NCBI GenBank assembly: GCA_023511485.1
Contig: JAIMBH010000001.1
Span: 1 to 64,000, forward strand
Direction: 5' to 3'
From: Bacillota bacterium
Lineage (GTDB): Bacteria > Actinomycetota > Aquicultoria > Aquicultorales > Aquicultoraceae
DNA length: 64,000 bases
Part shown: positions 18,033 to 27,789 of the stretch, in pieces
Numbering within the stretch: position 1 is the first letter of the stretch
How the letters are laid out: the number at the start of each line of letters is the position of its first letter
Made by a program: the position numbers and the translations under genes
The notes under the pieces: model-generated
The model's database searches: none
Told to the model about the DNA's origin: nothing
The model's input: the letters and a program-made list of their open reading frames with translations, nothing else

Positions 18033-19148
18033 TTATTGTTCTGGCCTTTCTGCAAGCGTTACTTTAACTGTATTCCTAGCGCCATTTCTAACATAGGTTA
18101 GCTCGATGGTATCACCGACTTTGTGTTCCCTGATCTGAGCAATAAGGTCAGCGATATCCTCAACGGGCTCGCCGTTGATTGAAGTAATTATATCTCCCCT
18201 CCGCAGGCCAGCTCTTGCCGCTGGACCTCCGGCAACAACATCAATTACCAGCACACCTTGGTTAACACCGGCATTTTCCCTCAACGGTAGCTCACCGACA
18301 TTGCGCCCGGTTATACCTATATATGGGTGGCTGGCCCTACCGTTTTTTATAAGCTGGTCAGCAACATTTGTTGCGGTATCCGCTGGAATAGCAAAGCCGA
18401 TACCGCTAAATGCACCACTGCCCGATACAATAAGCGTGTTTATCCCGATAACCTGGCCACTGGTATTACTTAACGCACCACCGCTATTGCCCGGATTTAT
18501 GGCGGCGTCCGTTTGAATAAGGTCAGTCAGAACCTCACCACCTCCAGCTTGGTCGGCCGGAATCGTCAGATTTCGATTGAGCGCACTTATAATACCAAAG
18601 GTCACCGTGTGCTCAAATCCAAAAGGACTGCCGATGGCGACAACCGGATCGCCGACTTGAAGGTCTTTTACTGAGCCAAACTTAGCCGCGTTTAAGTTAT
18701 TCCTGTCAACCTTGATAACCGCAATATCGGTATCAGCATCCGCAGCAATTAACCTGGCCCCTACCTCATCGGCTCCTAAAATAACCACAATATCTGTCGC
18801 CCCCGACACAACATGGTTATTGGTTATAATATAGCCATCCCTTCTATATATAACGCCAGAGCCAATTCCGGTCACTGTACCTGTTTGAGGTGTACCTTGT
18901 GGCTGCCTCCTTATACCAATACTGACAACCGATGGGCTGACCTGTTTTGCAACATCGGTAACCTCGCTAAACGAAAAACTCTCCGTGCCAGTGTCATCAC
19001 GCGATGTAGTAGTTGATGTAGCGCCAGTTTCACGCTGAGCGCTGCATGAAGTGAGCAGTATACCGGCAACAATGGCCAGCAATATAACGGCTTTCGCAAG
19101 GCCAGTAAAATTTTTAATGAACCCTTTATGCTTACACTTCTTATACAT
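18033..19148 (-). CDS. HtrA/DegP-like serine protease, lipoprotein, one PDZ domain
   Basis: Envelope quality-control protease (S1C). The N-terminus has a basic stretch, a hydrophobic helix and a lipobox-like LLTSC, so it may be lipidated. The trypsin-like domain shows His in TNNHVVSG, Asp in DTDIAVIKV and Ser in GNSGGAL. One PDZ domain follows (about 265-370, with GVLVIDVVAGGPAARAGL and GDIITSINGEPV). Two ATG codons are possible: 19154 abuts GAAGGA, while 19148 has better spacing and is preferred. It diverges from the antiporter gene, with the region between holding both promoters. Confidence 0.92.
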   Translation of the reverse strand: MYKKCKHKGFIKNFTGLAKAVILLAIVAGILLTSCSAQRETGATSTTTSRDDTGTESFSFSEVTDVAKQVSPSVVSIGIRRQPQGTPQTGTVTGIGSGVIYRRDGYIITNNHVVSGATDIVVILGADEVGARLIAADADTDIAVIKVDRNNLNAAKFGSVKDLQVGDPVVAIGSPFGFEHTVTFGIISALNRNLTIPADQAGGGEVLTDLIQTDAAINPGNSGGALSNTSGQVIGINTLIVSGSGAFSGIGFAIPADTATNVADQLIKNGRASHPYIGITGRNVGELPLRENAGVNQGVLVIDVVAGGPAARAGLRRGDIITSINGEPVEDIADLIAQIREHKVGDTIELTYVRNGARNTVKVTLAERPEQ

Positions 19149-19285
19149 AACCATTCCTTCTTTGCATGCTGAAGTAACATGTCGGATACTTTGTACCCAA
19201 ACAGGTGCAAAGTATAAGCAAGGCGCAAGAGTTACTTTCTGTATTCAGTTTGGGCTGCGCTACACTTTGGGGTACCTATGTAGAT

Positions 19286-20251
19286 ATGGCTTACGTATAT
19301 TTGGTCATAGGCTTAGCTTTATTGGTCAGGGGTGCCGACTATCTTATAGATGGTTCAACTTCCCTTGCAAAGCGGCTGGGTATACCAAGCTTGATAATTG
19401 GTCTTACTGTTGTGGCACTGGGCACATCGTTGCCAGAATTCATAATCAACGTTATCTCAGCCTTAAGAGGTGCTACAGGAGTGGCTTTCGGCAATGTTGT
19501 TGGTAGCAACATTGCCAACACCCTCTTAATACTGGGAACGGCGTCTCTGGTTAACCCGCTAAGGATAGCCCACTCCACAGTTTGGAGAGAAATTCCCTTT
19601 AATCTTCTAGCTGCCCTGGTTTTGCTTGTCATCTCCAATATACCACCAATGCAAGAAACAGGGCCGTCTTACATTGCCAAAGCCGACGGGATAGTTTTAT
19701 TATTCTGTTTTGTAGTTTTCTTATTCTACCTATACAACTCAGCCATAAAATATAGGACAAACCTGGTTGATGAGAAGCTGGAAATCGAACTTCTCACCCC
19801 TAAGAAAACGACGATATACATCGTTGTTGGTATTATAGGACTTTATGTGGGTGGTGTTTGGGCGGTAAACGGGGCTGTGTCAATAGCAAGAAGTATTGGG
19901 GCACCCGAGTTTTTGATCTCAGCAACCATTGTTGCTTTCGGCACCTCACTGCCTGAGCTAATAACAAGCATCAGGGCTGCTTTGAGAGGAGACAGCGATC
20001 TTGTGGTCGGAAACATAGTCGGATCCAACATCCTCAACATCCTATTTGTCTTAGGCATAACAACCATTATCACCCCGGTTGTGCTCCCAAAAGGCATTAA
20101 TACCGACCTTCTATTCTTAATCGTATCGTCTTTTTTGTTTTTTGCTTTTATGTTTGTCGGGCAGAAGCATACGCTAGACAGATGGCAGGGGTTTTTGTTC
20201 TTGTCTGGCTATCTGGCCTACATCGTTCTCTCGATTTTCAGAAGCTTATAG
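19286..20251 (+). CDS. Calcium/sodium antiporter, YrbG/CaxA family
   Basis: Cation:cation exchanger with the two family repeats. The first alpha repeat is GTSLPEFIINV with GNVVGSNIANTLLILG. The second is GTSLPELITSI with GNIVGSNILNILFVLG. About ten transmembrane segments are predicted in 321 residues. The longest frame opens at 19205, but its first 27 residues are not membrane-like and lack a matching ribosome binding site. ATG 19286 begins directly with the first helix and fits the family. It likely exports Ca2+ using a Na+ or H+ gradient. Its end is close to the convergent pfkA. Confidence 0.9.
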   Translation: MAYVYLVIGLALLVRGADYLIDGSTSLAKRLGIPSLIIGLTVVALGTSLPEFIINVISALRGATGVAFGNVVGSNIANTLLILGTASLVNPLRIAHSTVWREIPFNLLAALVLLVISNIPPMQETGPSYIAKADGIVLLFCFVVFLFYLYNSAIKYRTNLVDEKLEIELLTPKKTTIYIVVGIIGLYVGGVWAVNGAVSIARSIGAPEFLISATIVAFGTSLPELITSIRAALRGDSDLVVGNIVGSNILNILFVLGITTIITPVVLPKGINTDLLFLIVSSFLFFAFMFVGQKHTLDRWQGFLFLSGYLAYIVLSIFRSL

Positions 20252-20299
20252 CAAATATAATCACTACTCCATTTTGAGAGCGCTGGTCTGGTAACGCGA

Positions 20300-21271
20300 T
20301 CACTCTGCAAGAATTTGGGCAAGCTGCCATAGATTTATATCTAGCGTTTTCTTGTTTGAAATCACCTCATCAAGCGAAGTGTATGCTACTTGACCATCTA
20401 TCCACCCTACAAGCTTTCCATAGTTGCCTTCGATTAAGAGGTTGACTGCTGCAGCGCCTAGCCGGGTAGCTAGAAGACGATCGAAGGCAGTCGGCGAGCC
20501 CCCGCGCTGGACATGACCTAAAATTGTCACCCTTAATTCAAAGCCGATCTCTTCGCCGTGGTCTCTAAAATACTTTGCGATCTCCTCCGCGTTATTTTTA
20601 GCTCCATCTGTAACTACAACAAGCGCATATTTTTTCCCCCGCTCGTAAGCCGAGCGCAACTCACCCGCAATAGTTTCGGGGTCGATCTCAAGTTCTGGAG
20701 TTACCACTACTTCCGCGCCGCCAGCAATACCGGACATCAGTGCAAGATATCCATAGTGCCTGCCCATCACCTCAATTAAGAAAGCACGTGCATGCGATTC
20801 AGCGGTCGTCTTAATGCGGTCTATTGATTCGATGATGATATTTAATGCGGTATCAACCCCAATTGAGATATCTGACCCATAAAGGTCGTTATCAACAGTC
20901 GATGCCACGCCAACTACCGGTAAGCCTTTCTGCCAAAGTGCATAGGACCCCATCTGGGAGCCATTGCCACCAATTACTATAAGACCTTCTATACCCCGGC
21001 GCCGAAGATTATCGATAGCTCTGTGCTGCGCCACATCGGCCTTGAACTCTTCGCTTCTAGCAGTACCAAGAAAGGTCCCCCCGAGTTGCAATATCCCACT
21101 TACATTACGCATGGTAAGGGGAATGATGTCGTCTTCTATCAAACCCGCATAACCTCTGCGTACTCCAAACACCTCTTTGCCAGTATCAATGCCCACCCTT
21201 GTTATGGCCCGCACGGCAGCATTCATGCCGGGTGCGTCTCCTCCGCTTGTAACTACCGCTATGCGCTTCAT
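20300..21271 (-). CDS. pfkA: 6-phosphofructokinase
   Basis: Glycolytic kinase converting fructose 6-phosphate to the 1,6-bisphosphate. The length of 323 residues matches bacterial PfkA. Motifs are GGDAPGMNAAVRA (ATP loop), the catalytic TVDNDLYGSD, IEVMGRHYGYLAL and GHVQRGGSPTAFDRLL. In the loop usually written GGDGS this protein has GGNGS, and the residue before TVDND is Ser where ATP enzymes usually have Gly and PPi enzymes Lys. The first glycine signature favours ATP over PPi, but phosphate-donor preference is not certain. ATG 21271 follows GAGAG. It is a single gene, convergent with the antiporter. Confidence 0.93.
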   Translation of the reverse strand: MKRIAVVTSGGDAPGMNAAVRAITRVGIDTGKEVFGVRRGYAGLIEDDIIPLTMRNVSGILQLGGTFLGTARSEEFKADVAQHRAIDNLRRRGIEGLIVIGGNGSQMGSYALWQKGLPVVGVASTVDNDLYGSDISIGVDTALNIIIESIDRIKTTAESHARAFLIEVMGRHYGYLALMSGIAGGAEVVVTPELEIDPETIAGELRSAYERGKKYALVVVTDGAKNNAEEIAKYFRDHGEEIGFELRVTILGHVQRGGSPTAFDRLLATRLGAAAVNLLIEGNYGKLVGWIDGQVAYTSLDEVISNKKTLDINLWQLAQILAE

Positions 21272-21468
21272 ATAATCTCTCGCTCCGCCGACATATATTT
21301 ATAGGCTCCTATCAATTTGTGCTGATACACTGGATTATTCACCTTGGTTATCTCTAATTGCAATTTTCCCTTTTCCCAGAGCGTTTCAACCGTCCTACAA
21401 TATCTGCAGTTTTTAAAAATATTTATAAGTGTGTAAACGGCCGCTCTTATGCAAACTGCGTTAGAGGA

Positions 21469-21933
21469 TTAAGCTATGCGACGCGTGGCCGGCTGCCCAC
21501 TTGCATCGATAACTTGTTTCGTCCAATCCTTTGCTCTGTCTAGTTCGCCCTCGGCAAGGGGACCTTCCGAACCACTTACAATAAATCCCTGTGGCGGCAC
21601 CACTACCTGGCAGCCCGCCTGTTTAAGCACCTGAGCGATTCGCCTTGCGGCATTGCCGGAGAAAATCGATTTTAAGCGGGTATCGAAAGCTGCTGCAGCC
21701 ATCCCAGATAGATTCTGCCCTTTAAGCTTATCAAGAAACTTCTTTGTCGGCTCTGACGGTCTCCATCCGTGGATTGGACTACCAACAATTAAAATATCAA
21801 CTCCCTTTAACATCTCTGGGTTGAAGTCATCCACGTGAACGACCCTCCCACCCTGCCCAAAAACGCTGCCGATTGCTTCTGCAATCTTTTGCGTGTTTCC
21901 GTATTTTGAGTCATAAACAATAAGAGCAGTCAT
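21469..21933 (-). CDS. Flavodoxin-domain protein
   Basis: A 154-residue FMN-binding flavodoxin. The phosphate loop is SKYGNTQKIAEAI (residues 9-21), and the second flavin contact is VGSPIHGWRPSEPTKKFL (about 50-67). The length is normal for a stand-alone domain; such proteins are often annotated as flavodoxin or as the flavin domain related to A-type flavoproteins. It would carry electrons in the cytoplasm. ATG 21933 is preceded by GAGGGAG. It is a single gene, with no partner oxidoreductase adjacent on the same strand. Confidence 0.88.
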   Translation of the reverse strand: MTALIVYDSKYGNTQKIAEAIGSVFGQGGRVVHVDDFNPEMLKGVDILIVGSPIHGWRPSEPTKKFLDKLKGQNLSGMAAAAFDTRLKSIFSGNAARRIAQVLKQAGCQVVVPPQGFIVSGSEGPLAEGELDRAKDWTKQVIDASGQPATRRIA

Positions 21934-22167
21934 TTTAACTCCCTCACTTAGATTATCTTGATAGAACTAGCTCCCTTCTTGTTTCATACCGCAGTTAAAA
22001 ATTAACTAACAGGCAGAGTGGCAGATTTCAAAATACATTCTTCTAAAATCGTCATATGCAGAGTGAAATTTGCTAATACTTTCACAAAATCAGCGCCTAT
22101 ATTTATTGGCAGTATTATAAATACTACCGTTTACCTCGGAATTCGCAAACTATTTTAAGGTTATTTG

Positions 22168-22196
22168 TTGAAATATTAACTATTAATGCCTAATAT
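22168..22196 (+). promoter_or_regulatory. Housekeeping-type promoter for the SQR-like gene
   Basis: TTGAAA (22168-22173), a 17-base spacer and TAATAT (22191-22196) form a good sigma-70 pattern about 70 bases upstream of the start codon at 22267. Confidence 0.55.
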
Positions 22197-22266
22197 AGAA
22201 TTCAGTACATTATTGGTAAAACGATTGTCAGATAATATATGGGTTGCAATTTTGGAGGTAGCTGGG

Positions 22267-23418
22267 ATGACTAAGATTTTGGTTATTGGCGGTGGCAGCG
22301 CCGGTATAATGACTGCCGCACGGCTGAGAAATGAGCTTACGCCCGAGGAGGCCGAGATAACGATCGTTGAGCCGAGCGATTATCACATTTATCAGCCTGC
22401 ATTTACTCTAGTGGTATTCGGTGTCGAGAGCCCTGAAAAAATTAAAAGGCCCATCGAAGAAGTGATCCCGCAGGGATGTAGTCTTGTAAAAGATGAGCTT
22501 GCCAGCTTAAATACCGACGAGAATTACATCGAGACAAAAAGCGGGCAAAGACTTGACTATGACTACTTGATTCTCGCAACGGGTGCAAGGCCGGTGCTTG
22601 ATGATATAGTCGGCCTTGAGGAAAACCTAGGCAAAAACGGTATTCACGACTTTTACACCTTTGAGGGCGCGCTGCGCTTGAGGGAAGCGATAGAAAAGTT
22701 CGAAGGTGGAAACTTCGTTGTTGTGCAGCCCCCAATGCCGTTTAAATGCCCGGGTGCTCCAATAAAGATGGCGCTTATGGCCGATGATTACTTCAGAAGA
22801 AAAGGCATAAGAGACAAGGTAAATATAACCGTGACGTCAACTCTTGCCTCGGTATTTACCCGCGAACCATACAAGAGTAAGTTCGACCAGATTTTTGCAG
22901 AGCGCGGGCTCAATGCGGTTCCTAAGTTCAACCCGGGAATCATCGATGTCGAGAGGAAAGTTATCAAAGCCTGGGAAGGTACAGAAGTGCCTTATGATAT
23001 AGCGGTCGTCATACCACCCAATGAGGGACAAACCGTATACGAAGACTCAGATATAGCCGATGCAAGCAACTTTATCCGTGCCGACAAGCACTTGCTTGTA
23101 TCTGACAGCCATGACAATATCTATCCGGTAGGCGATGCAAGCGGCATCCCTGCATCAAAGACAGCCTCAGGCGCAAAGAAGCAGGCCGAAGTCATCACAT
23201 TTAACCTGATTGCTAAAATCAAGGGTGAAGAAACAGCGGCAAGCTACAGCGGCCTAGTCTCCTGCCCGATTCTCACTGGGTTTGGTAAAGCTATTTTCGC
23301 GGAGTTTGATTATGAACAATCGCTATCGCCGGCCCAAGAGTCTTCTTCCAGCTGGACGTTTATGACTCAGGGCATGATGCCAATATACTGGGATTATATG
23401 CTGACCGGTAAGATTTAG
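22267..23418 (+). CDS. Sulfide:quinone oxidoreductase-like flavoprotein
   Basis: Two-dinucleotide-fold flavoprotein of the SQR/FCSD family. Visible are the FAD motif ILVIGGGSAGIMTAARL at the start, the YLILATGARP-type second motif, and the active-site cysteine regions PFKCPGAP (about residue 160) and SCPILTGFGKAIFAEF (about 335). A flavin-contact block, YPVGDASGIPASKTASGAKK, lies near 285. It would oxidise sulfide to polysulfide and reduce membrane quinone, though related enzymes act on other thiols. ATG 22267 is preferred because TTGGAGG sits nine bases upstream; the longer frame from 22186 overlaps the promoter. The quinone link would match the membrane hydrogenase and cytochrome c in this window. 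Confidence 0.85.
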   Translation: MTKILVIGGGSAGIMTAARLRNELTPEEAEITIVEPSDYHIYQPAFTLVVFGVESPEKIKRPIEEVIPQGCSLVKDELASLNTDENYIETKSGQRLDYDYLILATGARPVLDDIVGLEENLGKNGIHDFYTFEGALRLREAIEKFEGGNFVVVQPPMPFKCPGAPIKMALMADDYFRRKGIRDKVNITVTSTLASVFTREPYKSKFDQIFAERGLNAVPKFNPGIIDVERKVIKAWEGTEVPYDIAVVIPPNEGQTVYEDSDIADASNFIRADKHLLVSDSHDNIYPVGDASGIPASKTASGAKKQAEVITFNLIAKIKGEETAASYSGLVSCPILTGFGKAIFAEFDYEQSLSPAQESSSSWTFMTQGMMPIYWDYMLTGKI

Positions 23419-23460
23419 ATTGTATAGCTGCCGTAGATATAGCACTTAAAGGACGTGCCA

Positions 23461-23498
23461 ATTACCCAGCACTAAATAGCTATTTAGTGCTGGGTAAT
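23461..23498. terminator. Perfect palindrome terminator between convergent genes
   Basis: The arm ATTACCCAGCACTAAATAG (23461-23479) is followed directly by its perfect complement (23480-23498). It lies between the SQR-like gene and the convergent phosphatase gene and overlaps the last codons of the latter. The T-rich CCCTTTTTAG follows rightward, so it probably ends both transcripts. Confidence 0.8.
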
Positions 23499-24712
23499 CC
23501 AACCCTTTTTAGAACTAAAATTGCGACATCATCGGTAAGCCTGCCACCAGTAAAGCGGATTGCCTCATCTTTTAAATTCTCGGCAATTGCGCCAGCTGAT
23601 AAGTGTTTCTTTTGGCTGGCAATCTCGGTGACTCTTTCGACGCCAAAAAAGCCCTCTTTGCCCCGTGCCTCAATTAGCCCATCGGTATAAGCTACAAAAA
23701 CGCCCTCCATATCCAGGCGGGTTTCATAAAGCGAAAAAACCGCCTCCTCTTCTATTCCAAGTGCAATACCGCCTGGCTCTAACAGGCGGCAATTATCCGT
23801 GCAGAGAATAGGCTCTGGGTGGCCTGCGCTGACCAATCTCAGATGACCGGGTTCTTTGTATGTTCCAGCAAGAGCAGTAGCAAAATGCCCGCTCGGAAGC
23901 TCATCTTTTAGTATCCTATTGAGCCTGTCCATGGTCTCAACCAAACCCGTGCGCTCACGCATAAATCCCCTAAAAAGATAGCGAAGCATAGCGGCATCCG
24001 TTGCAGCCTCAAGGCCATGGCCGGATAGATCGCCCACTATAAAAGCAGCTTCATGCGGGTCGATTTGAATTAAATCGACAAGGTCTCCCCCAACCCGAGT
24101 TCGTACTCCTGACGGGATATAGATGTGAGCTATATCGAGGTCTATTGCCTTCGACGGTATATCCGGAAGCAAGCCCTCCTGCACAAGTCGTCCAACTTCG
24201 GCTTCTTCAAGTAACGCTTTTCGGTACACCTGGAAATAAGAAGTAGCAATAGCGGCAAGGGCAGCATGTAAAAACTCATCCAACTGCAATAGCCAATATA
24301 TCGCTTTATCTGAAGGTTTTTTAAGCAAGAAAGGCAAGTAGCTTTCCTCAAGAAAGTGCAGACTGATGATTAAAGCCTCATAAGGAAAATCTCTGCGGGC
24401 GAGGTCCGCACCAGCTTTCTCTAGATTCTTGATGCATTGCTCAAGCTGCCGCGTGAGCATACAAGAGAGCATATCGTGAAAAATATCTCCAAAAACCTGC
24501 TCTATCTCCTGGCGGGTGTAAGTCGGCGGTTGGTAGGCTTTATACTGTGCTTCTACCCATCGCCGAACAATCTCTTCTTCGTGGGGAATAAGAACCTCTG
24601 CGACCTCTTTTAACGTATCCTTGCTTGCCGGGGCAAACTCTAAAACACGGTATCCCGAAAAACTGGTTTCATCTCTGTTGTTCTGTTCTTTAAAACTGCG
24701 CTCTATATTCAT
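23480..24712 (-). CDS. PP2C-type serine phosphatase, RsbU/SpoIIE family
   Basis: A 410-residue signalling phosphatase. Residues 25-170 form an all-helical sensor region (HEEEIVRRWVEAQYKAY, then FHFLEESYLPF-like helices) resembling RsbU-type or globin-like input domains. Residues 190-400 are the SpoIIE PP2C domain with metal-binding aspartates in RVGGDLVDL and VGDLSGHGLEAA, plus VAYTDGLIEARG. It would dephosphorylate an anti-sigma-factor antagonist in a general stress cascade; no such partner genes are adjacent. ATG 24712 starts it. It is likely monocistronic. Confidence 0.9.
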   Translation of the reverse strand: MNIERSFKEQNNRDETSFSGYRVLEFAPASKDTLKEVAEVLIPHEEEIVRRWVEAQYKAYQPPTYTRQEIEQVFGDIFHDMLSCMLTRQLEQCIKNLEKAGADLARRDFPYEALIISLHFLEESYLPFLLKKPSDKAIYWLLQLDEFLHAALAAIATSYFQVYRKALLEEAEVGRLVQEGLLPDIPSKAIDLDIAHIYIPSGVRTRVGGDLVDLIQIDPHEAAFIVGDLSGHGLEAATDAAMLRYLFRGFMRERTGLVETMDRLNRILKDELPSGHFATALAGTYKEPGHLRLVSAGHPEPILCTDNCRLLEPGGIALGIEEEAVFSLYETRLDMEGVFVAYTDGLIEARGKEGFFGVERVTEIASQKKHLSAGAIAENLKDEAIRFTGGRLTDDVAILVLKRVGLPSTK

Positions 24713-24749
24713 AATTGCAATTATAACCCGTTTTGGCTAAAAAATCTGG

Positions 24750-26039
24750 CTATACCGCCGATGGAAAAGTGCCCGGCATTTCTCCTGTTTTTGGTTCTGT
24801 CGGAAAAGGATGAAGCGCGGATGTTGTATCGATATGTAAAAAGGCATCATAGGCTTCATCTAGATACGTCTCTATGTAATTCGGAAACTCAGAATTTGGG
24901 TCGTAGACGACGCCAACTGTCCTATGGCTCCTTTTTTCCAAAAACAACTCATTTCTTGCCTTATGGCGTGAAAAAAGAAGGAGTCTATTTTTTTCGCCCA
25001 GGTTGTGCAACACGCTCTCCCAGCTGCCATATATCGCAGGCGGCAGCTCCATATCTCTTACTGGTGCATCCCAATCATAAGCAGCCACGACCCTGCCTTG
25101 AAAAGTGCCAAAACCGATAAGGTATGCCTCATCCTTCCCGAGTCTCTCCCTTACTAGTTGGCCTACGCTGGTCTCACTTCTATCTGCCATCTCGGTAGCC
25201 CCAGCATCGCATATATGGGCATTGTGTGCCCAAATTATCCCTTTTGCTTCAAAGGTTTTTCCATGGAACTCGCGTAGCCGAAAGAATGTGTTTGCCATGT
25301 GTTGCTCACGCAAGTTCCATGTATCTGGGTCACCTGTCGGCATAACCCGGTAATACCGTTCGGCATCTACGACAGCCAGAGCATTTTGCTCTGCATTGAA
25401 CCTTTCCTCTGTATCCGCAGATTTTGCAGGCGGGAGATGCTGAAGCGAAGTTAAAAACTTCGCAATGTCTTCTTCGCACGATTCGGATACCAACGCGATT
25501 GTCCATTTATGCCCATCGATATCGCGCCTTTGCGGCTCAAAACACCGATAAACCTGCCTGGCGGTCTGTGCCGCTTCGGGGACTGTTTCCTCCAGGTACT
25601 TAACCGCCATACTTAGAGAGTCCCACAGGCTGTAAAAATCAAGGCCATAGAACCCAACCTTTTGCTCATCTGAAATGCCAGTATTATATTCTGCAAGCCA
25701 TCTGATAAAATCCAGAGTTTCATAGTTTGCCCATATCCAGGTTGGCCAGCGGTTAAAAACATAAAGGATATCTTCTGCTTCCAGACCTCTATTTATTACG
25801 CCCTTGACATAGCGGTTTACCTCATAGCAATGAGGCCAGTCACCCTCAACCGAAACAAACGAAAATCCCTTTTCTTCAATAAGACGCTTGGTAATATTGG
25901 CCCGCCATTTATAAAACTCGGCCGTACCATGCGTCGATCCACCTATCAATACCGCGCGCCTGTGGCCGGCATGCTCTATTAGAAGGTCTAGATCACTTTC
26001 AGTTTCAAGAGAATATGAGATATTTTCTATATCGTCCAT
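24750..26039 (-). CDS. Erythromycin esterase-like protein
   Basis: A 429-residue member of the erythromycin esterase family (Ere-like / succinoglycan-biosynthesis related). Conserved catalytic-site surroundings are GGSTHGTAEFYKWRANITKR (His and Glu), VEGDWPHCYEVNRYV, WANYETLDFIRWLAEYN and WAHNAHICDAGATEMA. Such chromosomal homologues usually have unknown substrates, so macrolide hydrolysis should not be assumed. It ends 37 bases before the phosphatase start on the same strand and could be co-transcribed with it. ATG is at 26039. Confidence 0.85.
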   Translation of the reverse strand: MDDIENISYSLETESDLDLLIEHAGHRRAVLIGGSTHGTAEFYKWRANITKRLIEEKGFSFVSVEGDWPHCYEVNRYVKGVINRGLEAEDILYVFNRWPTWIWANYETLDFIRWLAEYNTGISDEQKVGFYGLDFYSLWDSLSMAVKYLEETVPEAAQTARQVYRCFEPQRRDIDGHKWTIALVSESCEEDIAKFLTSLQHLPPAKSADTEERFNAEQNALAVVDAERYYRVMPTGDPDTWNLREQHMANTFFRLREFHGKTFEAKGIIWAHNAHICDAGATEMADRSETSVGQLVRERLGKDEAYLIGFGTFQGRVVAAYDWDAPVRDMELPPAIYGSWESVLHNLGEKNRLLLFSRHKARNELFLEKRSHRTVGVVYDPNSEFPNYIETYLDEAYDAFLHIDTTSALHPFPTEPKTGEMPGTFPSAV

Positions 26040-26627
26040 TGCACTCTTAAAGTACCCATTATCTTAGGCTTTTTGTCAGGATGCCAATAAAGGCATTTCG
26101 GGCGATCTGTTGCAAAGCATGGCAACTGCGTCTTTAATGTTTTTAAAGGTTCATAGTTAACAAAAACAACAAAGCATACAAAAGATTTCTGTAAGGAATA
26201 CTAAACCCGCCATGGATGATATGAAAGTAAGCCTGCTAAAATGATTAGTTTTTAAAATTTTAAAAACTGCACTTAATCGAACAAATCGCTGATGTTAAGG
26301 CTGTTGTCTTAACTCATTCGCGCAGCTAATTGAGCTTGTAGTAAACTACAATATCTTTAAAACCACAACCGGTCAGTGCTTGATTCTTATTAAAAATCAG
26401 GCTAAGTTTAAACAAGCAATGGTTACAGTCAGCAATACCACCTGAATGTTGCATAATTACCGGCTAGATGGCTGACATAACCGCCTTAACAACTGGATTG
26501 ACTCGCCGAGCGATTTGAGTCAAGTAGCATACTGGCACTAGACATCTACTTAGATATAACCCTACTGATTAAGCAATAATGAAGTCAGCAAACGTAGCAA
26601 GAAATCTCCTAGAATTGAAGGAATACG
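26040..26627. other. Long intergenic region without a recognised gene
   Basis: 588 bases between divergent genes. Both promoters must lie here. Small inverted repeats are visible (GTTAAG with CTTAAC near 26294-26313, and TTGTAGT with ACTACAA near 26336-26351), but there is no protein-like frame, no T-run terminator and no riboswitch I recognise. Confidence 0.4.
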
Positions 26628-27506
26628 ATGCCAAGATATGTAGTACTAATTATTAGCACACTGATTTTCAGCTCGTGTGTAAGCTCGCTTGTCTGGGTGG
26701 CCACGCAGCAAAGCGTTAAAGCCGAGATACCTAAAGAATCTAAAAAAGAGACAATAGCCATAACTAATAAACCAGTTAAAATACCCAAAACCGCTGCAGC
26801 AGTTACAGCGCTTGATACAACATCGACTATAAACGCAACTTCAACAGCCGAAGAAACTAAAACGCTTTCAGCCGAAACCACCCAGACACTTTTTATTAGC
26901 GAGGTAACAGCAACGGTACCAGCCGTAGAGACAACCTTTACATCTCTAACTCCCCTGTCAATTACAGGCTCGGAAACAACCGAAACGGCCCCAAGCGATA
27001 CAGCAACCTCTACTGTTCTGGCTTCGCCAGAACAGGATGTCGTATCGGCTCAGCCATCACAGGATTCAACTTCCACTGCTCCCAGTCCGTTTGCCATTAA
27101 AGGATTGTCAACTCGCGACCTGGCGGCATCTGTTGCTGATAAATACGCCATCCCGCAAAACTTGTTTTTTGCGCTTATTAAACAAGAATCAGGCTGGAAT
27201 TACAAAGCGTGCTCTAGGGTAGGAGCGCTAGGTTTAACCCAGGTAATGCCGTTTAACATTACTGCCATGGGTTATGATGTCGAGACGTTTAAGGACTCAC
27301 CCGTACTCCAACTCGAGCTTGGCGCAAGAATCCTTAGTGAGAATTTCTCAACCTTTGGGCGTTGGGATTATGCGCTTGCGGCATATAATGCCGGCCCAAA
27401 TGCAGTCATAAAGTATGGTGGAATCCCGCCGTATGAAGAAACCACAAATTATGTGCGCTCGATTCTTGCAATGGCTGAGCAGTATGAAAGCGAATCAAAA
27501 CAATGA
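26628..27506 (+). CDS. Soluble lytic transglycosylase with Thr/Ser-rich linker
   Basis: Exported peptidoglycan lytic transglycosylase. A signal-anchor lies at residues 1-28. A low-complexity Thr/Ser/Ala/Glu linker spans about 35-165 and may be extended or glycosylated outside the cell. The SLT domain occupies about 170-285, with the catalytic Glu in LIKQESGWNYKA, then GALGLTQVMPFNI and AYNAGPNAVIKYGG. ATG 26628 follows AAGGAA. The TGA at 27504-27506 is an ordinary stop at the normal domain end, relevant to the recoding question. It cleaves glycan strands in wall turnover or insertion of envelope machines. Confidence 0.92.
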   Translation: MPRYVVLIISTLIFSSCVSSLVWVATQQSVKAEIPKESKKETIAITNKPVKIPKTAAAVTALDTTSTINATSTAEETKTLSAETTQTLFISEVTATVPAVETTFTSLTPLSITGSETTETAPSDTATSTVLASPEQDVVSAQPSQDSTSTAPSPFAIKGLSTRDLAASVADKYAIPQNLFFALIKQESGWNYKACSRVGALGLTQVMPFNITAMGYDVETFKDSPVLQLELGARILSENFSTFGRWDYALAAYNAGPNAVIKYGGIPPYEETTNYVRSILAMAEQYESESKQ

Positions 27507-27789
27507 TCAATCCGCACAGACTTAGCTACTATAAGATAAATCATCGCAGCACTTTTAGCCTGCTAGCTTACCCCTACTTTACCCTCTTATACCTTTGAAA
27601 AGCCCGAGTTTACATTATTCAGCTATAAAGACCAGTAGCGAAAAAGCCCTTAAGATAAGATTGAAGATAAATCTGAGAGAATTTGGCTACAAAATAACTG
27701 GCTGATGCGGCTTTAAAGCCAGCAGTTTACGTGCGTTTAGCTAAACCGTATAAGGGTACAAACGCCTCATAGTAAAAAGGAGCATAACA

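Noticed and set aside
24750-26039. Macrolide resistance gene
   Set aside because: The similarity is to the broad erythromycin-esterase superfamily, whose chromosomal members mostly have unknown substrates; no mobile element is adjacent.
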